Part shown: piece by piece, positions 1-5,953 of the stretch
Layout of the letters: each line of letters starts with the position of its first letter
How positions within the stretch are numbered: position 1 is the first letter of the stretch
NCBI GenBank assembly: GCA_902789835.1
Contig: CADAPN010000044.1
Location: 1-12,628, forward strand
Origin: Oscillospiraceae bacterium
GTDB taxonomy: Bacteria > Bacillota_A > Clostridia > Oscillospirales > Oscillospiraceae
DNA: 12,628 bases
Reading direction: 5' to 3'
The notes under the pieces: model-generated
Told to the model about the DNA's origin: nothing
Databases searched by the model: none
Seen by the model: the letters and a program-made list of their open reading frames with translations, nothing else
Program-made: the position numbers and the translations under genes

Positions 1-1
1 A

Positions 2-196
2 GCGCTTTCTGAATTGATGTCCAAAGAGGGCTTCACTCTTAGAAAGATCTTTTCAGAGCTTGATAAGGCGAAGCTCATCATTTCTGCTGCTTCTCTTTCG
101 GGTTCCAGGCTTCTCAATCCACCCACCCGGCTTCAAAAAGACATCCTGGCTGCACTCGGTCTTCCCCAGGATTGCTTTTTCTCCATGCTTGTATAG
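2..196 (+). pseudogene. Transposase C-terminal end, cut by the left edge
   Basis: The reading frame is open from the first bases of the window and ends at TAG 194-196, so this is the last ~64 residues of a longer protein whose start lies outside. The tail, with its RLLNPPTRLQKDILAALGLP segment, resembles the C-termini of DDE transposases of the IS1634/IS4 superfamily, where a 'LNP(L/M)T..Q..IL..LG' ending is common. This is recalled family resemblance, not a search result. No catalytic residue is visible because the DDE core is upstream, so I cannot tell whether the whole gene is intact or a remnant. An ATG at 17 is internal and unlikely to be a start. It is followed by a bidirectional terminator at 260-292 and by AT-rich accessory genes, which fits a mobile-element neighbourhood. 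Confidence 0.5.
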
Positions 197-259
197 TATA
201 CTTCCTTGTTTAGTTTAGGCTATAATTTTCAGGAATTTTTTCGACATTTTACAAAAAAC

Positions 260-292
260 AATCCTAAACGGAGATCGTTTCTGTTTAGGATT
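260..292. terminator. Bidirectional rho-independent terminator
   Basis: A perfect 10-bp stem pairs 260-269 (AATCCTAAAC) with 283-292 (GTTTAGGATT). The 13-nt loop can pair further with wobbles. A T-run at 294-300 follows on the plus strand and an A-run at 253-258 precedes it, so it can end transcription from the transposase end on the plus strand and from the HNH-like gene on the minus strand. The remainder of 197-374 is AT-rich with no convincing gene. Confidence 0.85.
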
Positions 293-374
293 ATTTTTTT
301 CTTCCCATTTTTATAACGAAATTTAATCTTTGCTTTCAGGCGGAAGAATCCCTAAGCTGTGCTCATCGAGAGCC

Positions 375-986
375 TCATTCATTCCATAGCTGATCGATTT
401 CCGCAAAAAGCTTTGTATTCTTTGTTTTAGACCAATTTCCGAACTGTTCATTAAAGCTTGTGTGCAGGATAGCTTTACCGAACCCTCTCTCTTCTTGCAA
501 GTAGATGATAAACAGCCTGAGAATCTCCAAATATACTTCCTTATCCTCGATTACCCTGCTATGACAGTTCAACCGCCATGGTTGATTAGAAACCCAGCCC
601 GAATATAAATCATTTAATTCAGGGACAATAAAGTTTATCACGCCGCCAATCCCAACATCCACAAATGGAATTCTGTCTTGAGACGGAAACTTGCAAATTA
701 GCACATGCAATAACAAGTGTTCTAAATAGTCACAATATACGATATTTTCCTTCTGTTGCCATTCAAAAGGGCATTTCTCCGCAACAGCTTTTGTTGAAAG
801 CAAAATCATCTTATCTTCTGCTTTATGATGAGCAATCAACCCTTCTGCTGTTCTCGATACTTTTTGATTCTTGTTAAACGACCTGGTCATGTAATCTGCC
901 CGGCCAATTCCATATTTTGCCTGTAGATAGCCACAATAATCCTCATAGGACATTTCTTTTACTTTTTCAAACTCTGCCATTTTCAT
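375..986 (-). CDS. HNH-nuclease-like protein of unknown function
   Basis: This is a 203-residue protein if it starts at ATG 986, which has GGAGAG about 9 nt upstream. A TTG at 1007 would add 7 residues but overlaps that ribosome binding site. The centre carries EGLIAHHKAED followed about 30 residues later by ENIVYCDYLEHLLLH. This spacing of a His-His pair, an Asn and a closing E-H...H recalls the beta-beta-alpha metal fold of HNH nucleases, although the classic Cys ligands are absent. The downstream part (VPELNDLYSGW) resembles uncharacterised Bacillota proteins that I recall having the same order. No signal peptide or membrane segment is seen. The gene is AT-rich and follows the 357-residue gene on the same strand after an 83-nt gap, so the two may be one transcript ending at the 260-292 hairpin. 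Function, including nuclease activity, is unproven. Confidence 0.7.
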   Translation of the reverse strand: MKMAEFEKVKEMSYEDYCGYLQAKYGIGRADYMTRSFNKNQKVSRTAEGLIAHHKAEDKMILLSTKAVAEKCPFEWQQKENIVYCDYLEHLLLHVLICKFPSQDRIPFVDVGIGGVINFIVPELNDLYSGWVSNQPWRLNCHSRVIEDKEVYLEILRLFIIYLQEERGFGKAILHTSFNEQFGNWSKTKNTKLFAEIDQLWNE

Positions 987-1069
987 CTGTTTCAGCTCTC
1001 CTTTCAAGAGTTTATCTGAGATGAAAATAGCAAACTTTGGATTTTTCTATTAAGAACGATTTTCGGGAT

Positions 1070-2143
1070 TTATAGTTTTTCTAGCGAGGTCAGTTGGAAA
1101 AGCTTTCTCATGTTTTGGATTCGCTTGGGCGTCCACTCCTTCTTCTTCCAAATTGAGAAAACATCATAATATCGAAAGAAAGAAGCCCAATCAGATATGT
1201 TTGATTCGGTTCTAAACCAGTCTATATATTTCATTTCGCCTATAGAATACATAGATTCTTTATAATAGACAACTAAAGCAATGATTTCCTTGATCATTGA
1301 TACTAATTCTTCCTTTACAAGAAGAGGTTTTTCATTGCTAAACAGAAGATCAGCAAAAAGCAAGCGTTCTTTAATCATTCTGCTTTGTGTAGATACCCAA
1401 CCATAATACATCGATTCAATCTCTACGTTTCCGCATAGCAAAACCAGGTTTGATTTGTCAATTTCCTGTATGCCAGATTCCTCCATGACGCATGCAATAT
1501 AATAGAATAACTCTATCGGATAATGCCATTCCAACGTAAAAAATGCAATTGAATAAAAGACCATATCTTTATTATTGGTTTTTGATTTTGTCATTATATC
1601 TTTGACAAATGCATCGTATTGGTCAAAGATTTCTTGAAATCGAGCATTTGATATCTTTTTTGCTGAGCCAATACGATTCAAATAGATAGCTTTTATTATA
1701 TCTAAATCATGAATGTTTTGATGCTCGAAATAATTCATTTCTGTAAAACGATATCCTTTAAGCTTCGATTCTATATCATCCATTGATACATTTGCAAATT
1801 TATGATTTGGTGGCACCTCAGCCCCGAAAAGGTCTATTTCTCTTTTTTTATACTTTAGGACATGCTCTATAATCCTCGATTGGCGCATTCGCTCGTCATC
1901 CGTATCATTTTTTTCTTTCCAGAAATGCCTCAACGAATACTCCGGATCATCATAATCGAAAGCATATTTTATATATTCCATAATAATATAACGCGCTGTA
2001 CCTAGAACCCATTCCATGTCTTCTTCACCCGGAGGTCCAAATAAGAAAACTCGTTGTTCTACTGGCAGTTGTCCTAATGAGGCAATAATATCTTTAAGAA
2101 GATACTCCATCTTATCCGTAAGCAATGGAAACTGTTTTGGCAT
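1070..2143 (-). CDS. Hypothetical protein, 357 residues, unrecognised
   Basis: I do not recognise this protein. The start is well supported: ATG at 2143 has AGGAGG 5 nt upstream and a good promoter at 2176-2204. The sequence looks soluble, rich in aromatic residues, Lys, Glu and Ile, without signal peptide. FGPPGEEDMEW near residue 35 looks superficially like a nucleotide-binding loop but lacks the GK(S/T) of a Walker A motif. A few hydrophobic helices near residues 200-220 and 285-295 look like buried helices rather than membrane spans. A YYGWVSTQ segment near residue 250 mirrors YSGWVSNQ in the downstream HNH-like protein. Base composition is distinctly AT-rich compared with genes right of 2.5 kb, which suggests horizontal acquisition. 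It probably forms a two-gene unit with the HNH-like gene. Confidence 0.75.
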   Translation of the reverse strand: MPKQFPLLTDKMEYLLKDIIASLGQLPVEQRVFLFGPPGEEDMEWVLGTARYIIMEYIKYAFDYDDPEYSLRHFWKEKNDTDDERMRQSRIIEHVLKYKKREIDLFGAEVPPNHKFANVSMDDIESKLKGYRFTEMNYFEHQNIHDLDIIKAIYLNRIGSAKKISNARFQEIFDQYDAFVKDIMTKSKTNNKDMVFYSIAFFTLEWHYPIELFYYIACVMEESGIQEIDKSNLVLLCGNVEIESMYYGWVSTQSRMIKERLLFADLLFSNEKPLLVKEELVSMIKEIIALVVYYKESMYSIGEMKYIDWFRTESNISDWASFFRYYDVFSIWKKKEWTPKRIQNMRKLFQLTSLEKL

Positions 2144-2175
2144 AATATCCTCCTATGTTCTGCGTCACTATCATG

Positions 2176-2204
2176 ATTATAATACAATTATATTGTTTTG
2201 GTAA
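2176..2204 (-). promoter_or_regulatory. Sigma-A-like promoter of the 357-residue gene
   Basis: Read on the minus strand, TTACCA (2204-2199) is followed after exactly 17 nt by a consensus TATAAT (2181-2176). This sits about 33 nt upstream of the ATG at 2143, leaving room for a short leader with the AGGAGG site. No other promoter as good was seen before the downstream HNH-like gene. Confidence 0.7.
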
Positions 2205-2287
2205 CCCTGCTATTTTTGTTAAATAAAGCTATGAAGCAGCCAAAATTCCCTGATTTCTATAGTTTTTGAACTGCAAACGAAAAAATG

Positions 2288-2319
2288 ATCCTGAACCGAG
2301 GAATTTCTCAGTTCAGGAT
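2288..2319 (-). terminator. Rho-independent terminator after the DUF4314 gene
   Basis: A 9-bp stem pairs 2288-2296 (ATCCTGAAC) with 2311-2319 (GTTCAGGAT). After one mismatch, GAG/CTC adds three inner pairs. On the minus strand the stem is followed by CATTTTTCGTTT, a usable U-tract; the plus side has none. It therefore ends minus-strand transcription coming from the DUF4314 gene and the LysR gene, insulating the 1070-2143 gene. Confidence 0.75.
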
Positions 2320-2339
2320 TCCTGCTTGTTCAGATCAGC

Positions 2340-2540
2340 TTAATCGGATCTGAAGGCATGTTTTATGATTATTTCATCCGGAAGAATCTCGATCCTGTCT
2401 TCATCAAGAACTACATTTAGCCCACAACCATTGTCCCATGCAACCATGACGGAGCCGATATCATCGACCCCGAGAATGGTTCCCTCTGTTCCGATTGGCG
2501 GTGCCTGAAAGTCATTCATCTTTAGAAGGCTGACTCTCAT
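2340..2540 (-). CDS. DUF4314 domain protein, probably 5'-truncated
   Basis: The 66-residue product matches my recollection of the DUF4314 family, with FQAPPIGTEGTILGVDDIG followed by a VAWDNG..LNVVLDEDRIE segment. The family is a small beta-barrel-like domain common on phages and conjugative elements of Clostridia; its function is not known. Full members normally have about 15 more residues ahead of 'PGTRV'. Here the frame upstream of the ATG reads ...EKPG without any ATG, GTG or TTG before a stop, so the ATG occupies an internal family position and the normal start is missing. The ribosome binding site is weak (AGAGAAG). It lies 33 nt after the LysR stop on the same strand. It may be a remnant at a recombination junction or a short functional variant. 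Confidence 0.65.
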   Translation of the reverse strand: MRVSLLKMNDFQAPPIGTEGTILGVDDIGSVMVAWDNGCGLNVVLDEDRIEILPDEIIIKHAFRSD

Positions 2541-2573
2541 GCCGGGCTTCTCTCGCGCTTTTCGACGAAAGCA

Positions 2574-3461
2574 TTACAGCGGGAACGCCACAGCTTCCCG
2601 ATACAAGCTGCTCAGAATATCAATAAAATCCGATACGCTTGACCGCTTATCCGCTTTATGGGTACACAGAACGCAGGAAAACGTCTCTTGGCAGTCATAG
2701 GGGATCCAGGCAAATTGCCCGCTGTGGTCGTTCAGGAAACCGGGCGCCAGACAAATGCCTCTGCCGGCGGCAACATTCGTAAGTGTCGTATCATGATCCG
2801 GACTGTTGAAATACCGAATCTTCCCGGAATTGATCAATCGGTGCTGGACGGCCTTCAGCGCAGGAGGAGAACCTCCGCCAACCATCAGCGTGCGTCCGTA
2901 GAGATTCTCTTCCTGAATGGTATTCTTCCCGGCGAGCGGATCTGCCCTGTCCGCAATCAGATAGACGCGGCTTTCAAACAGCTCATGGACGGCAATGCCG
3001 GGGATCTGTTTTGTCTGCTCTCTCAGCGCGAACAGGATATCGACCTCGTTCCTCAGAAAAGACTCGACTCCGCTTTCGTACTGGAATACAGGCGTGATCT
3101 GAACGTCGCTGTTTGTTTCTGAAAAAAGCCGTATGGCTTCCGGGAGAAAGTATACAGCCTGTCGGACCATGAGGCTGATGGAGATGCTGTCCCGATAGGT
3201 CGCGCTGAAATTCTGCCCCTGTTCGATGGCGCGCTTCAGATCCTCCCGCATTCCGGCCAGGAAAGAGACAAACTGCGCTCCCGCAGGCGTCAGCGCCGCG
3301 CCTTTCCCACTGCGTTCAAAGATCGGGAAGCCGACTTCTTCTTCCAGCAGTTTGATCTGATAGGTCAGGGTCGGCTGGCTGACAAACATATTCTCCGCCG
3401 CCCGGCTGAAGTTCATAGTATGGGCAAGCTCTATACAGTAGTCAATCTGTTTCGTGGTCAT
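2574..3461 (-). CDS. LysR-family transcriptional regulator
   Basis: This is a 295-residue protein, the usual length for LysR-type regulators. Residues 1-65 form the winged helix-turn-helix: NFSRAAENMFVSQPTLTYQI carries the recognition helix, and ERSGKGAALTPAG is the typical wing. The remainder is the periplasmic-binding-protein-like effector domain, with the PDHDTTLTNVAAGRGICLAPG region near the C-terminus. The ATG at 3461 has AGGAG 8 nt upstream. The gene is divergent from the flavodoxin-like gene with overlapping promoters, the standard arrangement for a LysR protein that represses itself and activates its neighbour in response to a small molecule. The effector cannot be deduced. Transcription may continue into the DUF4314 gene to the hairpin at 2288-2319. 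Confidence 0.95.
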   Translation of the reverse strand: MTTKQIDYCIELAHTMNFSRAAENMFVSQPTLTYQIKLLEEEVGFPIFERSGKGAALTPAGAQFVSFLAGMREDLKRAIEQGQNFSATYRDSISISLMVRQAVYFLPEAIRLFSETNSDVQITPVFQYESGVESFLRNEVDILFALREQTKQIPGIAVHELFESRVYLIADRADPLAGKNTIQEENLYGRTLMVGGGSPPALKAVQHRLINSGKIRYFNSPDHDTTLTNVAAGRGICLAPGFLNDHSGQFAWIPYDCQETFSCVLCTHKADKRSSVSDFIDILSSLYREAVAFPL

Positions 3462-3492
3462 TGTTCGCTCCTGCTATTTAAGAATTAAATTG

Positions 3493-3522
3493 ATTATACA
3501 GCATTTCAATTAGACATTGCAA
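3493..3522 (-). promoter_or_regulatory. Promoter of the LysR gene
   Basis: On the minus strand TTGCAA (3522-3517) and TATAAT (3498-3493) are separated by 18 nt. The -35 hexamer is itself palindromic and lies inside the spacer of the opposite flavodoxin promoter, so the two promoters overlap and RNA polymerase can probably occupy only one at a time. Confidence 0.6.
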
Positions 3523-3539
3523 TAGTGAATGCGTATAAT
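3511..3539 (+). promoter_or_regulatory. Promoter of the flavodoxin/acetyltransferase unit
   Basis: TAGACA (3511-3516), 17 nt, then a consensus TATAAT (3534-3539). Transcription would begin near 3546, so an in-frame ATG at 3529 lies upstream of the likely transcript start. This supports ATG 3571 as the gene start. The octamer ATTGCAAT at 3516-3523 in the spacer is a perfect palindrome and a possible LysR contact site. Confidence 0.7.
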
Positions 3540-3570
3540 GGAATCAGAACAAAGACAGGAGGAAACAGCA

Positions 3571-4092
3571 ATGGCCAAAACTTTGATTGCGTATTATTCA
3601 AGAGCGGATGAAAACTACTTCGGCGGTGCGATGCGCTATGTGAAAGTGGGCAACACGGAAATCGTCTGCAGCATCATGAAAGATCTGCTCCCGGCAGACA
3701 GCTTCAAAATCGAGATGAAAAATCCTTACTCACCGGTCTATATGACCTGCATCGAAGAAGCGAAGAAGGATCTGCGGGCAAAGGCAAGGCCGGAGCTCGT
3801 TTCCATGCCGGACTCCATCGACGGGTACGATACCATCGTGCTTGCTTATCCGAACTATTGGGGCACCATGCCGATGGCCGTCTTCACCTTCCTTGAGCAT
3901 TACAATTTCTCCGGCAAAACCATTCTGCCGCTCTGCACCAATGAGGGAAGCGGTATGGGCGGAAGCGAGCGCGACATCAAACGCAGCTGCCCCGGAGCGG
4001 TTGTGAAAAGCGGACTGTCCATCACGGGCAGCAGTGCGGCCGCTTCCAGGGAAACTGTAAAACGCTGGCTGTCTGCAAATGGCCTGCTGTGA
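3571..4092 (+). CDS. Flavodoxin-like protein (Flavodoxin_4 type)
   Basis: This 173-residue protein starts at ATG 3571, which has AGGAGG 8 nt upstream. Residues 1-12 (MAKTLIAYYSRA) are the first beta strand and start of the FMN phosphate loop. As in the Flavodoxin_4 group, the loop continues after an insertion as VGNTE (residues 26-30). YPNYWGTMPMAVFTFLE (residues 93-109) is the characteristic aromatic loop that packs on the flavin, and LCTNEGSGMGG (121-131) is the third flavin-contact loop. It is expected to be a cytosolic FMN protein acting as an electron carrier or small quinone or other reductase. The substrate is not evident. It lies divergent from the LysR gene, and the acetyltransferase ribosome binding site overlaps its stop, so the two are probably co-transcribed. 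Confidence 0.9.
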   Translation: MAKTLIAYYSRADENYFGGAMRYVKVGNTEIVCSIMKDLLPADSFKIEMKNPYSPVYMTCIEEAKKDLRAKARPELVSMPDSIDGYDTIVLAYPNYWGTMPMAVFTFLEHYNFSGKTILPLCTNEGSGMGGSERDIKRSCPGAVVKSGLSITGSSAAASRETVKRWLSANGLL

Positions 4093-4103
4093 GGAGAAAA
4101 CAG

Positions 4104-4136
4104 ATGGAGTATAGAAAGGCTATGTGTACGACCTGA
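4104..4136 (+). CDS. Ten-codon leader ORF before the acetyltransferase
   Basis: ATG 4104 has the best ribosome binding site of the area, GAGGAG at 4091-4096, and encodes MEYRKAMCTT before TGA. The stop overlaps an ATG (TGATG) in the acetyltransferase frame. Removing one TG from the TATGTGTAC at 4121-4129 would fuse MEYRKAM directly to YDLMDQGG. It may therefore be the displaced real N-terminus rather than a true leader peptide. Confidence 0.4.
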   Translation: MEYRKAMCTT

Positions 4137-4687
4137 TGGACCAGGGCGGACCGACAGATACCCGGGAACCCTATTTCAAAGAGGCCGTGGAAGAAATGAT
4201 GCGCGCCAGAACGCTCTGCGCCAAAGCCAACGCGGCGATGCCTGACGATCCCGCCTATGTGGGATATCTGGAAGAGCTGTTTGGGCGCAAGCTGGATGAC
4301 GTACGGATCCTCACCCCGTTCATCTGCGATTTCGGAAATCGGGTCAGGTTCGGAAAAGGTGTTTTCATCAATCACTTCGCCATCCTGTCAGCATCCGGAG
4401 GGATCGAATTCGAGGATGGTTCCATGGCTGCGCCGGGACTGCGGATCGCCACGATCAACCATGACATGAATGAGCGCCATACCAGATACACCTATGGGAA
4501 AGTGCTGGTAAAGAAGAACGCGTGGCTCGGCATGAACGTCACAATCTGCCCCGGCGTAACGATCGGGGCATACGCTGTCGTTGCGGCAGGTGCGGTCGTC
4601 ACGAAGGACGTGCCTGATTATGCCGTTGTGGGCGGCGTTCCGGCTAAAGTGATCCGCATGCTTGACCCGGCGGAACAGAGGGAATAA
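4124..4687 (+). CDS. Hexapeptide-repeat O-acetyltransferase (maltose/galactoside type)
   Basis: This is a sugar O-acetyltransferase of the LacA/Maa group. These use acetyl-CoA and form trimers of left-handed beta-helices. The N-terminal helical Mac-type region covers roughly residues 5-55. Hexapeptide repeats follow, ending in ICPGVTIGAYAVVAAGAVVT and the closing VVGGVPAKVIRML. His113 in ATINHDM matches the catalytic histidine position of LacA (His115). The listed start is GTG 4124, with poor spacing to GAAAGG. The strong GAGGAG at 4091-4096 instead serves ATG 4104, whose frame ends after 10 codons at TGA 4134-4136. That stop overlaps ATG 4136, which is in the acetyltransferase frame (TGATG). 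Either translation re-initiates at 4136, giving 183 residues, or a 2-nt TG insertion has broken the original start. The catalytic domain is intact either way. Confidence 0.85.
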   Translation: MYDLMDQGGPTDTREPYFKEAVEEMMRARTLCAKANAAMPDDPAYVGYLEELFGRKLDDVRILTPFICDFGNRVRFGKGVFINHFAILSASGGIEFEDGSMAAPGLRIATINHDMNERHTRYTYGKVLVKKNAWLGMNVTICPGVTIGAYAVVAAGAVVTKDVPDYAVVGGVPAKVIRMLDPAEQRE

Positions 4688-4705
4688 AAGGGGTTGGAGA
4701 GGAAG

Positions 4706-4732
4706 GCGTTTGCCGCAGCCGGCGGCAAACGC
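4706..4732. terminator. Strong GC-rich hairpin between convergent genes
   Basis: A perfect 11-bp stem pairs 4706-4716 (GCGTTTGCCGC) with 4722-4732 (GCGGCAAACGC) around a 5-nt loop. It lies 18 nt after the acetyltransferase stop and 29 nt from the end of the convergent DUF5131 gene, exactly where a shared terminator is expected. Neither side has a U-tract, so it may act as a weak terminator, a 3'-end stabiliser, or a Rho-assisted site. Confidence 0.55.
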
Positions 4733-4761
4733 ATCCCCGATCTGGCAGAAAACATCAACCG

Positions 4762-5631
4762 TCACTCGCATTTCCCGCACCGGCTGCAGCCGTTGCAGGT
4801 GAGCTTCATCCCGCAGCTTTGGCAGCGGGGGCCATAATAGGGCGTATAGAGTTCCTCTTGCGGAATGGGATAGCCCCAAGTGTCGCAGAGCTTGAAATCG
4901 ATGGGTTTTCCCAAAAAGCTCAGGCCGGACTTGTACGCCTGCTCGCTTTGCAGGCTGCCTTCGAGCCGGTATGTTTTCCCGTCCTTGACGAAACGCCGCC
5001 CGGTGCCGCAGAAGACAAAGGTCACGTTATATTCGGCGCACTCGTCATGCAGCGCTTTGACCCACTCGTAATGGCAGGGTCTTGCACCGCCGTAGTTCTC
5101 CCCGTCACAGAGCACCTGCTCGATCTGTCCGGCGGGGAGATATTCTTTGATGCTCACCGGGCCGATAAACGGCGCGCACATAATGCCCTTGTGCCGGAAG
5201 GGCAGCTCCAGCAGAATCGGGATGCGCTCGTCGGCACGGCGCTGGTTTTCACAGGTGACGTTGAACATCACATTCTCCCAGCCATCGCCCCAGTCGTATG
5301 GTAAATGCTCCGCCACACGCTGCGGCCGCTTGGTCAGAAGGAAGAACTTCACATCCGGCCGCTGCCGCATGATGTCCCAGGCCTCCTCCCGCCAGGAGTC
5401 TGCCTCCTCCAGGAAGAAATCCGAGGTCATGCACACGCGCAGCATCTCACCGCTTTTGATCTTGTAGCGTCCTTCCCGATCCTTCGAGAGCGGATAACGG
5501 AAGCCCGCCTTGGTGCGGTAAATCTCCCCTCCGTCTTTCCCCCTCTGGGCGTCCAGGTAATACATATAGCAATTCAGGCAGCCTTCGCTGCATTTTTTGC
5601 AGCCGTGCCACGGATTCCAGATATCATGCAT
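4762..5631 (-). CDS. DUF5131 family protein (phage Gp37/Gp68-like), Cys-rich
   Basis: This 289-residue protein matches the DUF5131 or Gp37/Gp68-like family, found on phages and mobile elements and often described as radical-SAM-like. The N-terminus MHDIWNPWHGCKKCSEGC is typical, with cysteines at 11, 18 and 21 in the family's three-Cys arrangement plus an extra Cys14. LLTKRPQRV (near 97) and the VTCENQRRADERIPILLELP segment (near 125) are family hallmarks. The C-terminus adds six cysteines (270, 273, 279, 282, 285, 288), probably a zinc ribbon or second metal site. The reaction is not known. The family is often paired with TcmP, a 'three-Cys-motif partner', but none is in this window. ATG 5631 is fixed by a TAA three codons upstream (TAA-ACC-GCT-ATG). 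No clear ribosome binding site is seen, so translation may be coupled to the small ORF at 5624-5710. Confidence 0.85.
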   Translation of the reverse strand: MHDIWNPWHGCKKCSEGCLNCYMYYLDAQRGKDGGEIYRTKAGFRYPLSKDREGRYKIKSGEMLRVCMTSDFFLEEADSWREEAWDIMRQRPDVKFFLLTKRPQRVAEHLPYDWGDGWENVMFNVTCENQRRADERIPILLELPFRHKGIMCAPFIGPVSIKEYLPAGQIEQVLCDGENYGGARPCHYEWVKALHDECAEYNVTFVFCGTGRRFVKDGKTYRLEGSLQSEQAYKSGLSFLGKPIDFKLCDTWGYPIPQEELYTPYYGPRCQSCGMKLTCNGCSRCGKCE

Positions 5632-5710
5632 AGCGGTTTACGGATTCGTCCGATCCCGGCAAATCGGATTTGGTTATCGCGCCCTCGGCCGGGGCTTCCT
5701 GTCGTTTCAT
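5624..5710 (-). CDS. Possible 28-residue ORF coupled to the DUF5131 gene
   Basis: ATG 5710 follows AAGAGG closely and encodes 28 residues beginning MKRQEAPAEGAITKSD. Its stop overlaps the first 8 nt of the DUF5131 gene in another frame. No domain is recognisable. The overlap could give translational coupling to a gene that lacks its own clear ribosome binding site, which is the only argument for its being translated. Confidence 0.25.
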   Translation of the reverse strand: MKRQEAPAEGAITKSDLPGSDESVNRYA

Positions 5711-5714
5711 CCTC

Positions 5715-5852
5715 TTATTCCTTTCGCTGCTCTATGCGGTCTATCATATCATAAAAACCGGTCTCACGGAAGGGCCGTTTGCCATATGGGGCTTTATCGG
5801 AGGATTTCTCAAAGAGTATCTCGCCAATCTCTTTCTTCACACCTCCGGTCAT
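5715..5852 (-). CDS. Small hypothetical ORF, 45 residues
   Basis: ATG 5852 has GAAGGA about 6 nt upstream and encodes a charged peptide beginning MTGGVKKEIGEILFEK and ending DRIEQRKE. The frame stays open upstream to a GTG at 5924, but that extension runs into the terminator hairpin at 5912-5948, so ATG 5852 is preferred. I do not recognise it. It could be a real small protein upstream of DUF5131 or the tail of a decayed gene. In the 322-nt gap between DUF5131 and the YczE-like gene I see only this ORF, the 28-residue ORF and the hairpin; no convincing promoter is visible. Confidence 0.3.
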   Translation of the reverse strand: MTGGVKKEIGEILFEKSSDKAPYGKRPFRETGFYDMIDRIEQRKE

Positions 5853-5911
5853 GATTCCTTCATTCAGCACATAGCCGAGATTCACTGCCACGCTTTTACG
5901 AAGAAGCAGCA

Positions 5912-5948
5912 CAAGGCCGGTCACAGGTTACTCCCGCGACCGGCCTTG
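5912..5948 (-). terminator. Hairpin terminator after the YczE-like gene
   Basis: A 10-bp perfect stem pairs 5912-5921 (CAAGGCCGGT) with 5939-5948 (ACCGGCCTTG), extended by one inner C-G pair. It begins 6 nt after the stop of the YczE-like gene. The minus-strand tail TGCTGCTTCTTCG is only moderately U-rich, so termination may be partial and some transcript could reach the DUF5131 gene. Confidence 0.6.
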
Positions 5949-5953
5949 AACTC

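Noticed and set aside
2658..3122. 154-codon plus-strand ORF
   Set aside because: It lies opposite the LysR gene and shows no domain or ribosome binding site.
3529..3570. Upstream ATG for the flavodoxin-like gene
   Set aside because: It lies before the predicted transcript start, and the AGGAGG and flavodoxin N-terminus both point to ATG 3571.
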